From Valencia hispanica (Eukaryota > Chordata > Actinopteri > Cyprinodontiformes > Valenciidae): a stretch of 64,000 nucleotides of DNA. Below are positions 42,242-55,854 of this stretch, in pieces (the stretch's first letter is position 1; every line of letters starts with the position of its first letter). Made by a program: the position numbers and the translations under genes. The stretch spans positions 33,512,349 to 33,576,348 of the forward strand of contig OY747721.1 in the NCBI GenBank assembly GCA_963556495.2, written 5' to 3'. The notes beneath the pieces are model-generated. The model worked only from the letters and a program-made list of their open reading frames with translations, had not been told where the DNA came from and did not search any database.

Positions 42242-42846
42242 CTATCAAGAACAGGTCATCTGCTGGGTTAAATGTCTGACTTGTATATTTATATATGTAT
42301 GTATGTACGTTTTATGGTACTAAAGACAGGAGTAATTTACGCTTACACAACTGTTCAGTACATGAGCTGCATTGTATTCATGTCTCACCGACAAAACATC
42401 AGCAAGTCAATCTGAATCTAATCAAAATTAGTCGCCTTTTTTGGAGGGATAATGCAGAAGACACAATACAGCATCTTGTTTTAGCCTTACCTTTTCTCTG
42501 TCTTCACACCTGCTGAGCAACTGTGCTTAACCCTCAGGTATCGTTCTTGGCAGATCAGATGTTGGATTTATTGGTTCTCTTTCATCCCATCTTTTCTTAG
42601 CTGACCAATGCACTCGATTGTGTGAGTTTGTATTTTGCGTCTCGCTTGAGACTGAGTCCAATTTCAATTGGCTATTCATGTCCAGGTGGTACAATATTGT
42701 TGAATATCTTCGTATCCATCTGTGATACTTCTTGCTCCATTTCTTTTTCAAGTACAGGACCTCAGTCACTCTGATCTCCATTCATAGCCAAACAGGCTCT
42801 TTTTCAGTTATTGTTTTTTCTTTTTTGTGCAAATATCTGCCTCATT
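42242..42846. other. No feature seen
   Basis: Non-coding sequence. Confidence 0.4.
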
Positions 42847-42847
42847 T

Positions 42848-42894
<47 letters not shown>

Positions 42895-42995
42895 GAGTGA
42901 GTGAGTGAGTGAGTGAGTGAGTGAGTGAGTGAGTGAGTGAGTGAGTGAGTGAGTGAGTGAGTGAGTGAGTGAGTGAGTGAGTGAGTGAGTGAGTA
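42848..42995. repeat. (AAGT)n/(GAGT)n microsatellite (LINE tail)
   Basis: About 11 AAGT units followed by about 25 GAGT units, directly abutting the L2 3' terminus at 42996. It probably grew from the LINE's simple-repeat tail. A minus-strand frame of LTHSLTHS repeats is an artefact. Confidence 0.92.
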
Positions 42996-43672
42996 AAGTT
43001 TATTTATAAAGCGCTTTTCACAGACACATAAGTCAGAAAGCGCTGAACAACATAAATCACCAAAAAAGTAGTACAATTAAAAGGAGGATACATCTAAAAA
43101 TTAATATAAAGAACAGTAAAAAGAATCACAATAAAATCATGACATAAAAGCCTGGGTGAATAAAATGTTTTTTAGCCACAGACTGAAAGGTCCTGTCCCC
43201 CTTAGTTTTTAGACGGATACGTGGAACATCCAGAAGATTTTGGACTTGGGACCGAAGGGCTCGAGCAGGACTGTGTTCAGTTAAAAGCTGTCATAAATAT
43301 ATTGGAGCCTGGCCATTCAGAGCCCTGTGTGTCCAAACCAAAACTTTAAAACGAATTCTAAAATCCACTGGGAGCTAATGAAAGGAGTATAAAACCGGGG
43401 TGATGTGCACGTGTTTCTCCCAAACATGTATTGGTGATGAGTCTGTCAGCTGCATTTTGAATTATTTGAAGACGAGATACTGAGGTTTTGGTCCAGAGCA
43501 GTGAAGGCGTTACAGTAATCCCAACGTGAAGATACAAAAGCATGTATGACTTTTTCTAGATCAATTTTGGAGACCATGTGTCGAATTTTAGAAATGTTTT
43601 TTTAAATGAAAAAAACAAGAACTGGAAATGGATTTGATGTGTGAGTTGAGATCAAATGAACAGTCAAATGTG

Positions 43673-44356
43673 CAAAGATGTCAAGTAACTAAGTACAAAT
43701 ACTTCGTTACCTTACTTAAGTAGAAATTTTGGGGATTTATACTTCACTGGAGTAATTATCTGTTAGGCTACTTTTTACTTCTACTCCTTACATTTTCATG
43801 CAATTATCTATTCTTTCTACTCCTTACATTTTGAAAATAGCGTAGCCACTTCTATATTATTTCGGCTTGTCATTGTGAAAAAACAAAACAAAAAGAAAAA
43901 CAGAAAGACAAAAAACCTATCCAGATAAATTGAGCCAACCGGATAAAATTTGACTGGGGTTTGATAATAATTTTAATAATCTACCACTCTGACATCCTGT
44001 TGGTTTAATGTATTTGCTTGCACTAAAATGCATCAATTTTCAATAGGGATATATACAGTTGAAACAAGTAGCCTATTGTATCACAGGTTTTTCAATATTC
44101 ACATTTTTATAAAACTGTTTTTTGGAGTGAGGTGTTGTAGTTATGTGGTGCAACCTAAGGTTTAGTCCTCAATTGCATTTGTTTTACTTATAATACATTT
44201 ACTTTTATACTTTAAGTAGTTTTGAAACCAGTACTTTTTTACTTTCACTTGAGTAAAAAGTTTGAATTCATACTTCCACATCTACGGAAGTCTTTTCAAA
44301 CCCTAGTATGTATAATTCTACTTGAGTATTGAATGTGAATACTTTTGACACCTCTG
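43673..44356. mobile_element. hAT MITE inserted in L2
   Basis: Flanked by the 8-bp duplication CAAATGTG (43665-43672, 44357-44364). Ends CAAAGATGTCAAGTA and, reversed, CAGAGGTGTCAAAAG. The interior is full of 'acttaagtag' and 'cttgagtaaa' words typical of this fish hAT MITE. 684 bp, no gene. Confidence 0.9.
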
Positions 44357-44364
44357 CAAATGTG

Positions 44365-44830
44365 ACACCTAAGTGTTTTACTTTGGGGTTGTTTTCTGGG
44401 CAAAAGGAGGCAACTGATCGGTGGATTTTAGAGTGCAAATGACTAGGAGCTATTATCAAGGTCTCTGTCTTTTTGTTATTTAAAACCAGAAAATTGCTGG
44501 AAAGCCAATCACTGATATGGGAGAAACACTGGAGGAGGGTGGAAAGCCTTTCCAGCTGGTGCGGTTTGAAGGATGAATACAGTTGAATGTCGTCTGCATA
44601 GATGTGATACAAAATACGAGTAAACGGCTGAATAATTCTTGCCAATGGGAGAATGTAAAAAGAAAATAATAATGGACCCAGAACAGATCCCTGAGGAACC
44701 CCACAGTAGCGGAATCACAAGAAAAAATATCTGTCCTAACGCATAATTTCCTGTTTGTTAAATAGAAATATAACCAGTCCAATGTAGAGCCAGAGATGCC
44801 AGCCAGGGCCTTTAGCCTGTTCATGTATTC
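44365..44830 (-). pseudogene. L2 reverse-transcriptase core with YADD motif
   Basis: Minus strand: STLDWLYFYLTNRKLCVRT, then (after a shift) YCGVPQGSVLGPLLFSFYIL and HIYADDIQLYSSF, then CFSHISDWLSSNFLVLNNKKTE and VKHLGV. The catalytic YADD is intact. The sequence breaks off at the hAT insertion; the apparent read-through to 44268 is MITE sequence. One frameshift lies between the LTNR and GVPQG blocks. Confidence 0.88.
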
Positions 44831-45959
44831 TTAACAAATCAGTCCTGTCTTTCTAATAACAAATGACACACTGTGTTTCCTGCTTTCACAATTCTACACA
44901 CTTTTCTTCACTTTGGACATGAGATACAAGACCAAACACAACTGAAAAGGACAGTTTTAAAACTAATGAGACATGCCCTTTAAATAGGGACTCTAAAAAG
45001 CACTACAAATGAGGTTGCCTTGCACTGCCCAGGTGAACATACTTCATGAAATATTTATCTGGCTCATTTAATTTACTTAAACCCTGCAGGCTGATTATCT
45101 CTGATCTTTGGGGGCTGCTGGTCAATAGAAGCAGATGAACAGGCGGTATCTCTGACCAAAAACTGTTTTTCTGAAAGCAACTTAGTGAGAATCTCGGATT
45201 CTGTTTCCTTCAATAAAAGCTGAAACATTAAAGTGGTGTTGCTCATTAATTGTAAAAGTTTCATGTTATTTTATTAATGGTATGAGTACCATCACATGGG
45301 AAATGTTTGTTTTTATATTCAGAATCTTTTTGGATTGATCAGCTATCCATCTTGATCATTTATTTCATGCTGCAACAGATTTTAGATCAGACTAATTAGT
45401 GGAAAGTCTCTAAAGAACTCTCTTTGAAAGCTATGGGGAAATACTGTTCAGTAATATCGTGTTCTGCTTGAAAGACGTAATGGTTTATGCACAAAGATTA
45501 CGCTTTTTTGCATACTTTAATGTGTGGAATTTCAATTTGTTTTTGAGATGTTTGGATGTCACTTTTCAGGAATCTGTCAAAAGATTCACTGTGGACAGTG
45601 ACAAGCTTTCATCTCTCTATTTGTTTCTGTGCCAGCGGTGATGCACCCCAAAGATGTCAAAGTTCCTGTGAAGAAAAAAAGCTTCTTGCACTTAAGAATT
45701 TTCCATAACAATGTTTTTACAAAAGCTTTTCAGCAGGCTGTTGTTTCCTCCTCCTGCTTTGATTGTTCGAGCTCAGAGCTGGGCAACAAGGGTTTTCCAG
45801 TGAGTCATTTGGATTGAGATAACAGAACTGAAAGGCACATGTATGAAGACATGAGAATGTCATGCTAACTGGAGCACCATGCACATCTTTTATATATTTC
45901 ACATATGGCAAAAATATGTCATCTTTTTGCCATATGATTAGCTTATACAAACACTGGCT
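44831..45959. other. No feature seen
   Basis: Non-coding sequence. Short frames without motif. Confidence 0.4.
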
Positions 45960-46680
45960 TACAAAGGTAATCATTTATTCCTCTTGAACTTTTCACATTT
46001 TGTCAGGTTATGATCCAAATGTATTATATTTAGTGTTTATTTGATAGACCGACACAAAGTTGTGCATAACTGTGAGGTGAAAGAAAATGCTATACAGGTT
46101 TTCAAAATGTATTACAAATGAAACTTTAACTTTAAATATCCTTAAATAAAATCCTGTTAAACCTGGTGTCTTCAGAAGAGAGTCTAGGGGGTCCACCTCT
46201 GAATAAATCCAGCTGTTCAATGAAGGCTTCCGAGGTTTGTTAGAGAACATTAGTGAACAAGCAGCATCATGAAGACCGAGAAATACAGCTGACAGGTCAG
46301 GGATAAAGTTGTGAATGGGTTTATAGCAGAATCTGTCCACAGGATAACTAATAGTTGTGTACCCCACAAATCTGACCTTTCATCGAAGAGTGGTGAAAAG
46401 ACAATTTAATATGGCTATTAGAAGTCTTATTTGCAGTTTGCCACAAACCATAAAAGGGTACATCAGAACTTGTGGAGGAAGGTGTCCTGTTCACATAAGA
46501 CTAAAATTATTCTTTCTGCCCTACATTTAAAACACTGGCTAAAAAGGACTCTAAAGACATAATCTCAATGGTGAAACATAGTTGTGGCAGAATAATGCTG
46601 TGGGGCTTCTTCTTTCCAGCTGGTCAGAGTTGATGGGCAGCCAGATAAAGCAATTTCAGTAAGATAACCAATTAGATGAG
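45960..46680 (+). pseudogene. Degenerate Tc1-like element
   Basis: The left side has 'gaacttttcacattttgtca' and 'gatagaccgacacaaagttg', the terminal and 5' UTR sequence of a common fish Tc1. Further right, 46560-46640 encodes VKHSCGRIMLWGFFFPAGQS, the conserved KHGGG.IMLWG block, and stops follow. No right terminal repeat. Confidence 0.7.
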
Positions 46681-49045
46681 ATTTAAGGTTTAAGAAAAAC
46701 TTGACAAATGACAGATGACTACTTCTGTATAGCACTCTAGATGATTGACAGCTATTATAAGTAACACTTAAAGTTTTTCATTTTTGATATAATATGGCTT
46801 AAAAACAACAAAATGCTCTTGACATTAACTAATGAACTGTCTTTAAACTCAAACCTATGAATCTGAACTTTTTTGTGTGTGATCTTAACAGCACAAAGAC
46901 AAACCTCTCAAATATCCCAATAAACAACTAAATAAATTAGAGAAAAGCACAATACAGTACCTACCAAGGTGCGCACAATACAGCAATCTTCAATTTAAGA
47001 CGAATACCAAGAAAAAACAGTCCAGGTAAATTGTTCTTTTAAATAAAGATGAAAGCAACATAATGATGTAACAATGTGAATAACATTTTTATCATCTTTA
47101 TTAGAACAATCTCTGTGAATAGAAGCCAAGTCAAGAGCTGATTAGATAAAAAAATATTAATTTAACTCAAACCAATAGTCAAGATGCTGCTTGTTGTTTT
47201 AAATGTCTTTGAATTTAGTTGGTGAAGAAGTTACTGGAGTTTCTCATTATTGTTAACAGGAAAGTGGTCCATTAAAATGCATTTGTCAATTGTAGTGCTT
47301 CTTGTGACTTTTATATCATATCTAGTTCAGTGGTCAAACAGTAGGCAGAGAGGGTTTCTGTTCGCGACTAGTTTGGACAATCTTTCTCAAATTCGGTGTC
47401 TAAATAAATGAAATAGGCATCACTTATATTGTTTGGTTCCAAATACTTTTTGACACTACAAGTTTTCCATAGTAGCTAAGTACTGCACTGCCCTCTATCA
47501 GTCCGTAGTGCAGCTGTGTAAAATTGTGTGCAAACTTGGGTGGATGAGAATGATTCCTAACAGGGTATTGAGGGGGTACCCACAGGGTAATTACAGGGCA
47601 CCTCACATTGTAAGGTGTGTTTTCTTTCTTTCTTAAATCTTGCCTTTTGCCAGGGAAAATAAATGTCAACTTCTTAAAATCTAAAAATCTGTATAATGAA
47701 ACTTCATAAAGGCACATGTTAATAAGTTGCTGTGCAGTCCCCCCTTTCTTGTTTTCAAAAATATATTAGAGAAAATAAAAATCTCCATTAAGAGTCACTT
47801 TGTTGACAACTAACATCTTTTGTTTCAGATAACTAATCAATGTTCCCTGTACCATCATGTCGTCAGTGTCATTTTGTGCTAAAGAATTCCCACTGGGAAT
47901 GTTTTCCCATAATTAATCTCAGTCTTACCTCCTCGACATATAGAAGACTCTGAGCTGACTCTATGAGTTGCCAACAGAGCTCATATTTTGTTGTTGCAAT
48001 GAAAGGAAAACACATCCCATTACCTCTTTCCCAAGGGAACAGACTATGTAACCCCCCTACACCCTGTAATTCCAGTCACACATGTAGATGGGAGATAAAT
48101 TAATTACATCCTCCTCTTTACCACATCCTTCATGAGTCTATAAAAGCTTGCAATTATTAAAGAATGCCCCCCCTCCCCTTATGTATGGTGGAAACTCATC
48201 CAATTATTACATGGCTCTTTTCATTAATGCTGCTTGATTTTTGTCTTTGTTCTGGTGTTCATGTTTACTTTTGAGATTTCCTTTTTTTCTGATAAAGTCA
48301 CAAGGTCAGAAATCTGACCTTTATTACTGTGACACCAAGTGAAGAAACACCGGTATAGAGGGGCACAATTTCCATAGTGAAGCCAGTCTATTCTGTTCTG
48401 TGTGCAGATGAATTAATGATACTCTTACAACATGAAATGAAGGCATTTCCAATCAATTTACTCAGCGAGTCACAGTGTGTGCAGGGTGAAACTTACATGT
48501 CATAGTCCATTTTTAATAAATATCATCTGTACCAAAGACCTCACTCTAGTGGGAGATGGCAGCTGTACCTGCATATGCTTGTTAGCGTGTCCATTCCAGG
48601 TGTCTGTATGGCGTGAACTGTCTTATCATTCTGTAAGTGTGGAACTTAATGAAGCAGTTTTAAACCGATGAATATAAAAGTGAGTGACGATCACGTAAAC
48701 AGCTGACATAGAGTGATGGCGCCACACTCATGGCAGGTTTGGTGTTTTAATAGGTTGGAGAAGGATATGTGAGCAAACAGGAAAAGCTAATGAAAGGGCA
48801 AAAAATGATGTGACGGGGACACCGTAGTAATGAAGACAGTTAATTAAGTCAGCATGGCGAAAAAAAGCACTTGGATTCAAGGATGGGGTTTTCAGTGTGC
48901 AATGCTGACTGAGACAAGAGAAGAAAGAAGAAACTGCTAGTTTTTCATAGCAACTGAACAAATGTAAACATGTTAGGGCTGTTTAAAATAGTTCAAATTT
49001 GTAATGACGTCAGTATGGTAAATTCACCCTTGCATAGCCAATTAT
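46681..49045. other. Repeat-poor non-coding stretch
   Basis: Over 2.3 kb with no clear transposon, apart from a GGTACC-type patch at 47540-47620 like that at 780-990. 48000-48240 contains 'aattaattacatcctcctct' and 'ttaatgctgcttgatt', the kind of TAAT-rich text found in conserved enhancers. Nothing coding is seen. Confidence 0.3.
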
Positions 49046-49049
49046 TTGT

Positions 49050-49950
49050 TTGGTTTAAAAACAACGAACACTGTTGTCTTATGGCAAGAAGATACTGGGT
49101 TTAAAACTGCATGTGGTTTGCATGTAGCTTGCATGCTCTCCCTGTGCATGCATGGGCTCTCCCCAGGGCTCTCAAACTTACTCCCACAAACCAAAAACAT
49201 GCACATTAAGTTAAGAAGATCTTCTGAACGTACAAGGTCAGCCTTCTATCACCCGAAGAACATTTCCAAGATTAAAGCACTGACGTCCCAGCAAGAGCTT
49301 AAAAACAACAACTTCTAAAGTCATTACACTGGCTTTTTGTAGCTCAAAGAAAAGAGTTAAAAATAATTTTATCAGTTTATAAATCATTCAATGGCTTAGG
49401 ACCAAAATACATTAAAGATCTGTTTTTGTTGCATCAACCTTCCAGACAACTCATTTGGTTCAAGTCCACTCTGCATCCCCAGAGTATTCAGTTTTTATGC
49501 TCCACTGATCTGGAACAAACTTTGGGAAAACTCTAAAATGACTGAAATGCAGAGTTCATTTAAATTAAGGCTAAACGCCCATTTGATTAGAGCTGCTTTT
49601 AATTAATAACAAATAGAACAGCATAAACTGTAGTCTATTTTTTCCACGGAGCACTGTTTTTTCCTTACTTGAAATCCAATATTTTGGGGATTGTTTTCTT
49701 CTTTTTTTTTGCTTGTTTGCTATTTTGTTTTGCTTCAAATCATGTGAAGCACATTGAATTGCCTCATTACTGGAAATGCGTTGCACAAATAAAAATGCCT
49801 AGACTAAAATACCCTTTGGTGAGTGTGTTGGTGCATGGTTGTGTCTCTCTGTGTTGCCCAGTAATAGACAGGTGATCCTTCCAGGGTTTACCCCTGCTTC
49901 TGAAGGCAATTGGTTGAGATTGGGTCTAGTTGGTCAGTGGCATTAAAATC
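49050..49950 (+). mobile_element. Common fish dispersed repeat, split by an L2 fragment
   Basis: The left part (49110-49205: 'gcatgctctccctgtgcatg', 'tcccacaaaccaaaaacatg') and right part (49816-49950: 'ggtgagtgtgttggtgcatg', 'gtgttgcccagtaatagaca') are consecutive pieces of one very abundant fish repeat. The L2 segment 49206-49815 interrupts it. Confidence 0.65.
49206..49815 (+). pseudogene. L2-type LINE 3' fragment
   Basis: Begins with RTRSAFYHPKNISKIKALTS (49230-49290), then jumps to SLHWLFVAQRK..., 'LGPKYIKDL' and 'FYAPLIWNKLW'-like text, a 3' UTR with a T run, and the end 'gcacattgaattgcctcatt'. The region between the two blocks is deleted relative to other copies. Plus strand, 5'-truncated. 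Confidence 0.75.
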
Positions 49951-51039
49951 TCACTAATATGCACTGGATTTTATTGTTCTAACGTGACAAATAAAACAAA
50001 AAAAAAATCAAAGTAATTCATATTTTTGCAGGGTGCAGTGAACTCGTTATCTTTCACATTGCTCCTACATTGTGTAACATGATTAGGTGGCTTTGTTCAC
50101 ATGCGTTCTTGCCTTCTCCTGGAATTAGTGTAAATAATTGAACAGAAATAGAATCTATTTTAATTCATTTGCACTAATTTCTAGTCTATTTAATGACATA
50201 GAATGGCAGTGTTTGCTCAGATGAAACATTAAATAGAATTTAGACTTGTCACACAACAGATGGTTTCACAGTGAAGCTTATATGTAGTTTGAGCTGCAGT
50301 ACATCTTGAACAAAAATAAAAACCTAAATCCTGAGCCCTGTTGTATACTGACATCTGCAGAGGTTTCCTGTTTGTTAGCATGTTTTGGCTCTGTGAAGTT
50401 CCCATCAGGCAAACTACAATGTCCCCGCCAGCCTCCTCCCTGTGTGATCCGACTGTAATAAGCCCAGCATCTGTCAACCATCACTTAAAGTGTTCTTCCT
50501 CGCCTCCTGCTGCGTGCTCGTCTTTCAGCGGGCCAGTCCCACCCTCCGAACATACTGCCATGATGCCTAATTGCCTCGATTAACATTTTAAATCAGATGG
50601 GTAATCTATTTACCTTGGCCAGATGAAGACAAGCGAGATGCTTATTAGATTACATCACACCTTGGATGATAACACGAATTCTTGCTAAACTGACATGCAC
50701 ACAGGATGTTGTCAACAGATTTCAGCATGAAGATGTGTAAGGATGGGCCAAGTCTTATTCACAGTAATCCAAAGTGTCAGAAAGTCTTTGCTCTAATCAG
50801 ATCACACAAAGACTCAATGTGCCTAAGTTCTTTAACTTTCAAGGGTTGTGCTGAGTCAGCTGTTGAAAGCTTACAGGATGTACTTGAAATGACCTTTGGA
50901 TCACAAACCACTGTTTATATGGATCTGCCACACCGTCTCACATGCAGTCATGACTAAAAGCTTTACAAACCATATTACTTCAGTGTTTATAGTGACAATC
51001 AGTCTAGGTTGCTATCAAGAGTGACCCACATGAAATGTA
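49951..51039. other. Repeat-poor non-coding stretch
   Basis: No transposon recognised. 50440-50690 contains 'atgcctaattgcctcgatta' and 'gggtaatctatttaccttgg', possible conserved non-coding text. Not provable here. Confidence 0.3.
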
Positions 51040-51500
51040 GCTAATTGCAAAGGTGATGACTTGTTTGAAGTGTTTTAGCCCCGCCACAATGACTTGTTAA
51101 CATCAAATTCTTTCTGTAGCATATCTCAAACCAGCAATGTTCATCCTTTAAACCAATGAAGGGGAAGTGTTTCAGTCTTGAGGCTGCCACTGCAAATGCC
51201 TGATCCTCTCTGTGCTTCAATCTTGGCATTAGATGTATTCAGAGCATCTGGTTGGATTACTTCAGTGTTTCTTTGGGGCAGCTTGATTAAATAGATGGGT
51301 TCCAATCCATTTAAAACCTTAAAGGGAAGTAAACTAATCATAAAATCAGTGTGAAGCAAGGCAGGAAGTCAGTGTACATCTTCAAAAAATGTGGTGATGT
51401 GATCATTCCTTCTTTATTAGTAAAGAGCTAGATATCTGAAGTGTTGCTGATCTTTTAGATCTATTCTTTTGTAGAACTCGTTAAAAAACTGGCTCATTTT
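51040..51500 (-). pseudogene. LINE C-terminal fragment
   Basis: Minus-strand frames give FKVLNGLEPIYLIKLPQRN (51250-51320) and MPRLKHREDQAFAVAASRLK (51160-51229). These match the L2-like C-terminal text (fkaLNGl.P.Y... and RLRtReDqAFAvAAPrLW). Frameshifts separate the blocks. Confidence 0.6.
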
Positions 51501-51667
51501 TATGTCTTTTTAAGAAGCCAGTCTGGTGTGATTCATTTTATTGAGGTAATGAGAGCTGGTCGGGTTCAGTTTAGACCAGAATGGTTCAGTTCTAAACATC
51601 CCACCAGAATAAATCCAATTTGAATAAAAACAACACAAATCTGAATTACTGATTACGATTTAATTTG

Positions 51668-51915
51668 ACGCCTCCCTGGTGAGGTGTTTCGGGCACGTCC
51701 CACTGGGAGGAGGCCCAGGGGAAGACCCAGGACACGCTGGAGAGACTATGTTTCTCGGCTGGCCTGGGAACGCCTTGGGATTCCTCCCGAGGAGCTGGAA
51801 CAAGTGGCTGGGGAGAGGGAAGTCTGGGTCTCTCTGCTTAAGCTGCCGCCCCCGCGACCCGACCACAGATAAGCGGCGCAAGAAGATGGATGGATGGATG
51901 GATGGATGGATGGAA
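51668..51915 (+). pseudogene. LINE 3' end with (ATGG)n tail
   Basis: Plus-strand frame 51684-51872: RARPTGRRPRGRPRTRWRDY then LAWERLGIPPEELEQVAGER, the C-terminal end of a very common fish non-LTR element. It is followed by 'gataagcggcgcaagaagat' and ATGG repeats (51884-51914). Possibly the same family as 12640-13125. 5'-truncated. Confidence 0.75.
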
Positions 51916-52515
51916 TTTATTTGACATTTATGGACAACATTTAAATAGCCAATGTGCTTCCAATGACGATAACCATAACACTAGCCCCTTACTTCAAATA
52001 GAGCTGTTTCCACTGACCTCTTTAGACTGCTTCATAGTTAACATAAACATAGGCCGAATGTGGAATCCAGTCTAGAGATGATGAAAGGAGACATTTTTTC
52101 ATCTTTTCTTGTCTTTAGGTCTTTAATTGCAATTAAATCCATGGATGTAAACATTTTGCATTGGCAATGTAGCATAACTTATAAAACTAGTTATAAAACA
52201 ACATAAACCAGAACAGAAATTATACTTAAACGGAAGTTAAGCTAAAACAGAAGTTAGCATAGGTTAGCATAACTTTTGCTAATGACTCTTTTTAATGTGT
52301 TGTAGCGTTTGCTGTTGCATTTGCATTTTGGTGACCTTTCTGGGCCACTGTAGTTTTGGCTCAGTTAGGCTAACTGTTTGTGTCTATACTAAATGCAAAA
52401 TAATGAGAGACAGAACGTGCTGTCTAATGTTTGATATTATATACTTCACTTTGTTGGTATTCGTAAGTTTACTTACATTTCTAAGTATTAGACATAATTG
52501 AATTTTAAGCAGCTT
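51916..52515. other. No feature seen
   Basis: Non-coding sequence. Confidence 0.4.
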
Positions 52516-52519
52516 GACC

Positions 52520-53060
52520 TGATGTCAAACATTTTTGATCTTCTTAAATAGGCATCTCACATAGTTTGGTGGAATTTTGGCCTATCCCTCCAGCTATAAT
52601 TGAGGCAGGTTTAAAGACCACTTGCATCCTTATACCTTTTCAGCTCTATACACAAATCTTCAAATGAGATCAGGACTTTGTGATGGCCACTCCAGAGCAA
52701 TGCCATTGATGTTATCAAGCGCTCTCGTGTCTCTATATGTTTAAGGTCATTGACCATTTGGAAGACACATTCGTGCCAAAGTCTTAATTTCCTGGCTGAT
52801 GTTTCTTCAAAAAACCACCACTTTATTTTCATCTTCCTCATGAACCCATTTTATAATCTGCAGAAGTCCCTACAACAGGAGAGCAGTACTCAGCATGATG
52901 ACAGCCCTTCTCCCCTTCATTTCCTTAAAATTTTGTTTTATCCAACAAAAGTTTCATCTGACATAGAACATGACTCCAAAAAAAGCTGTTACTGGGTACA
53001 TGTGCATGCTGTAATCTGGCTTTTGGTGTTACTTAATGGATTCTTTCTCTTTGATTTAAT
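52520..53060 (-). pseudogene. Degenerate Tc1-like transposase, minus strand
   Basis: 'tttaaggtcattgaccattt', 'ggaagacacattcgtgccaa' and 'gtcttaatttcctggctgat' are the reverse of a conserved fish Tc1 transposase segment. The reading frame is destroyed and no ends are found. Confidence 0.65.
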
Positions 53061-53538
53061 GTTTTAACCCTTGCTGCTAATTATACTTATCAGCTTCAGA
53101 GAGCAGCTTCACAGGTTTTCTTTGCTTTTGCTCTGCAGTAAATATCCACTTTTCACCAGAAAAATCTTTCCTATCTGGGGCACAGAACTCTGGCTTTTTC
53201 CTGCTTGGACGATGGCTGGACCTTATCCATGGGGTTTATATCTCGACGTAATGGTTTAAACTGATGAATATGCCACACAATGAAGCAGTGTGTTTGATGT
53301 GTTGATTTAAATCACATATATCTGTGTGGTTATATTTGACTCAGACAATATGACTTAAGCTATGAAGCTTATAAAGCCATGACATCATCATCCGGGGTAT
53401 CTCAAATTGTTTAAAGTTATAGTGATCTGAATGTATGTACACTTTTAAATGTTGAAAAAGGTAATAAAAATATCTTGCTCTCAGATAATTTCAATTTCGC
53501 ATACAGAAATAATCTCTGTTTAGGTTTAATATGATTTA
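53061..53538. other. No feature seen
   Basis: Non-coding; may contain further Tc1 remnants at its left edge. Confidence 0.35.
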
Positions 53539-55170
<1,632 letters not shown>

Positions 55171-55585
55171 TGGTGATCAGCTACAGGATTCAATTGACAT
55201 AGGATTTCCTTTTCAACTCCTCAAACTTTTCAAGCTGCTCATTAAAGCACTTAGTCATTCTTATGTCCAATTTAGCCAACTCCTGATCCTCCCCCACTGG
55301 ACAATTACACATACTTCTATCACCAACACTAATGGTTGAAATATACAATTAAACATGAGACGTTACCTAGAAGAAGTCAAGAAATTATGAGCAGTTGTCT
55401 ATTCCATGTATTCAGGGTATGACTGATTGTAAATAGTCTCATATACTGTATGTCATCTGACACCAATTATTTACCCTTAAAAAATACTATGACATACATT
55501 CTAACAAGTTAAGAAACCTCAACTATGATACCAAATGTAACATACACAGTTGGAAAACGTACTCAATCCTCCTCAATTTTAAGGC
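55171..55585. other. No feature seen
   Basis: Non-coding; decayed continuation of the Tc1 copy is possible at the left edge. Confidence 0.35.
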
Positions 55586-55648
55586 AAGTAACTTTATTTA
55601 TAAAGCACACTTTCAACAACTAGAAAAGCACTCTGAGAGCACAGACCT

Positions 55649-55754
55649 CCGCCAAGGCAGCTCAGTTCCCCCCAGACGAGGACCTGGATCACCTCCAAAA
55701 TCTAATCACTTGTTCCTGGTCCCACTGCAGACATTTCCTGAAAAACCTTGGCGG
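55649..55754. mobile_element. Tiny inverted-repeat element in L2 3' UTR
   Basis: Exact 9-bp inverted ends ccgccaagg/ccttggcgg enclose about 105 bp with 'tctaatcacttgttcctggt', text familiar from a common fish repeat. It sits inside the L2 3' UTR. Confidence 0.55.
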
Positions 55755-55854
55755 CAGTAACAAGGCAATTCAAGATGCTTTACATCATTAGGGAATAAAA
55801 AGAAAATGGCAGTTAAACCACAAAACACAACACTGGAGACACATAACATATGTA

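Larger units (their letters stand above)
42996..44830 (-). mobile_element. L2-type LINE, 5'-truncated, split by a hAT MITE
   Basis: Minus orientation: RT core at 44830-44365, interruption by the MITE 43673-44356, then the C-terminal region (43664-43200, with ITPVLYSFH, LNGQAPIYL and RALRSQVQNLLDVPRIRLKT) and a 3' end 'aaagcgctttataaataaac' at 43014-42995. Stops and frameshifts occur in the C-terminal part. Confidence 0.85.

Noticed and set aside
42846..43076. Minus frame with LTHS repeats
   Set aside because: Product of the GAGT tetranucleotide repeat.
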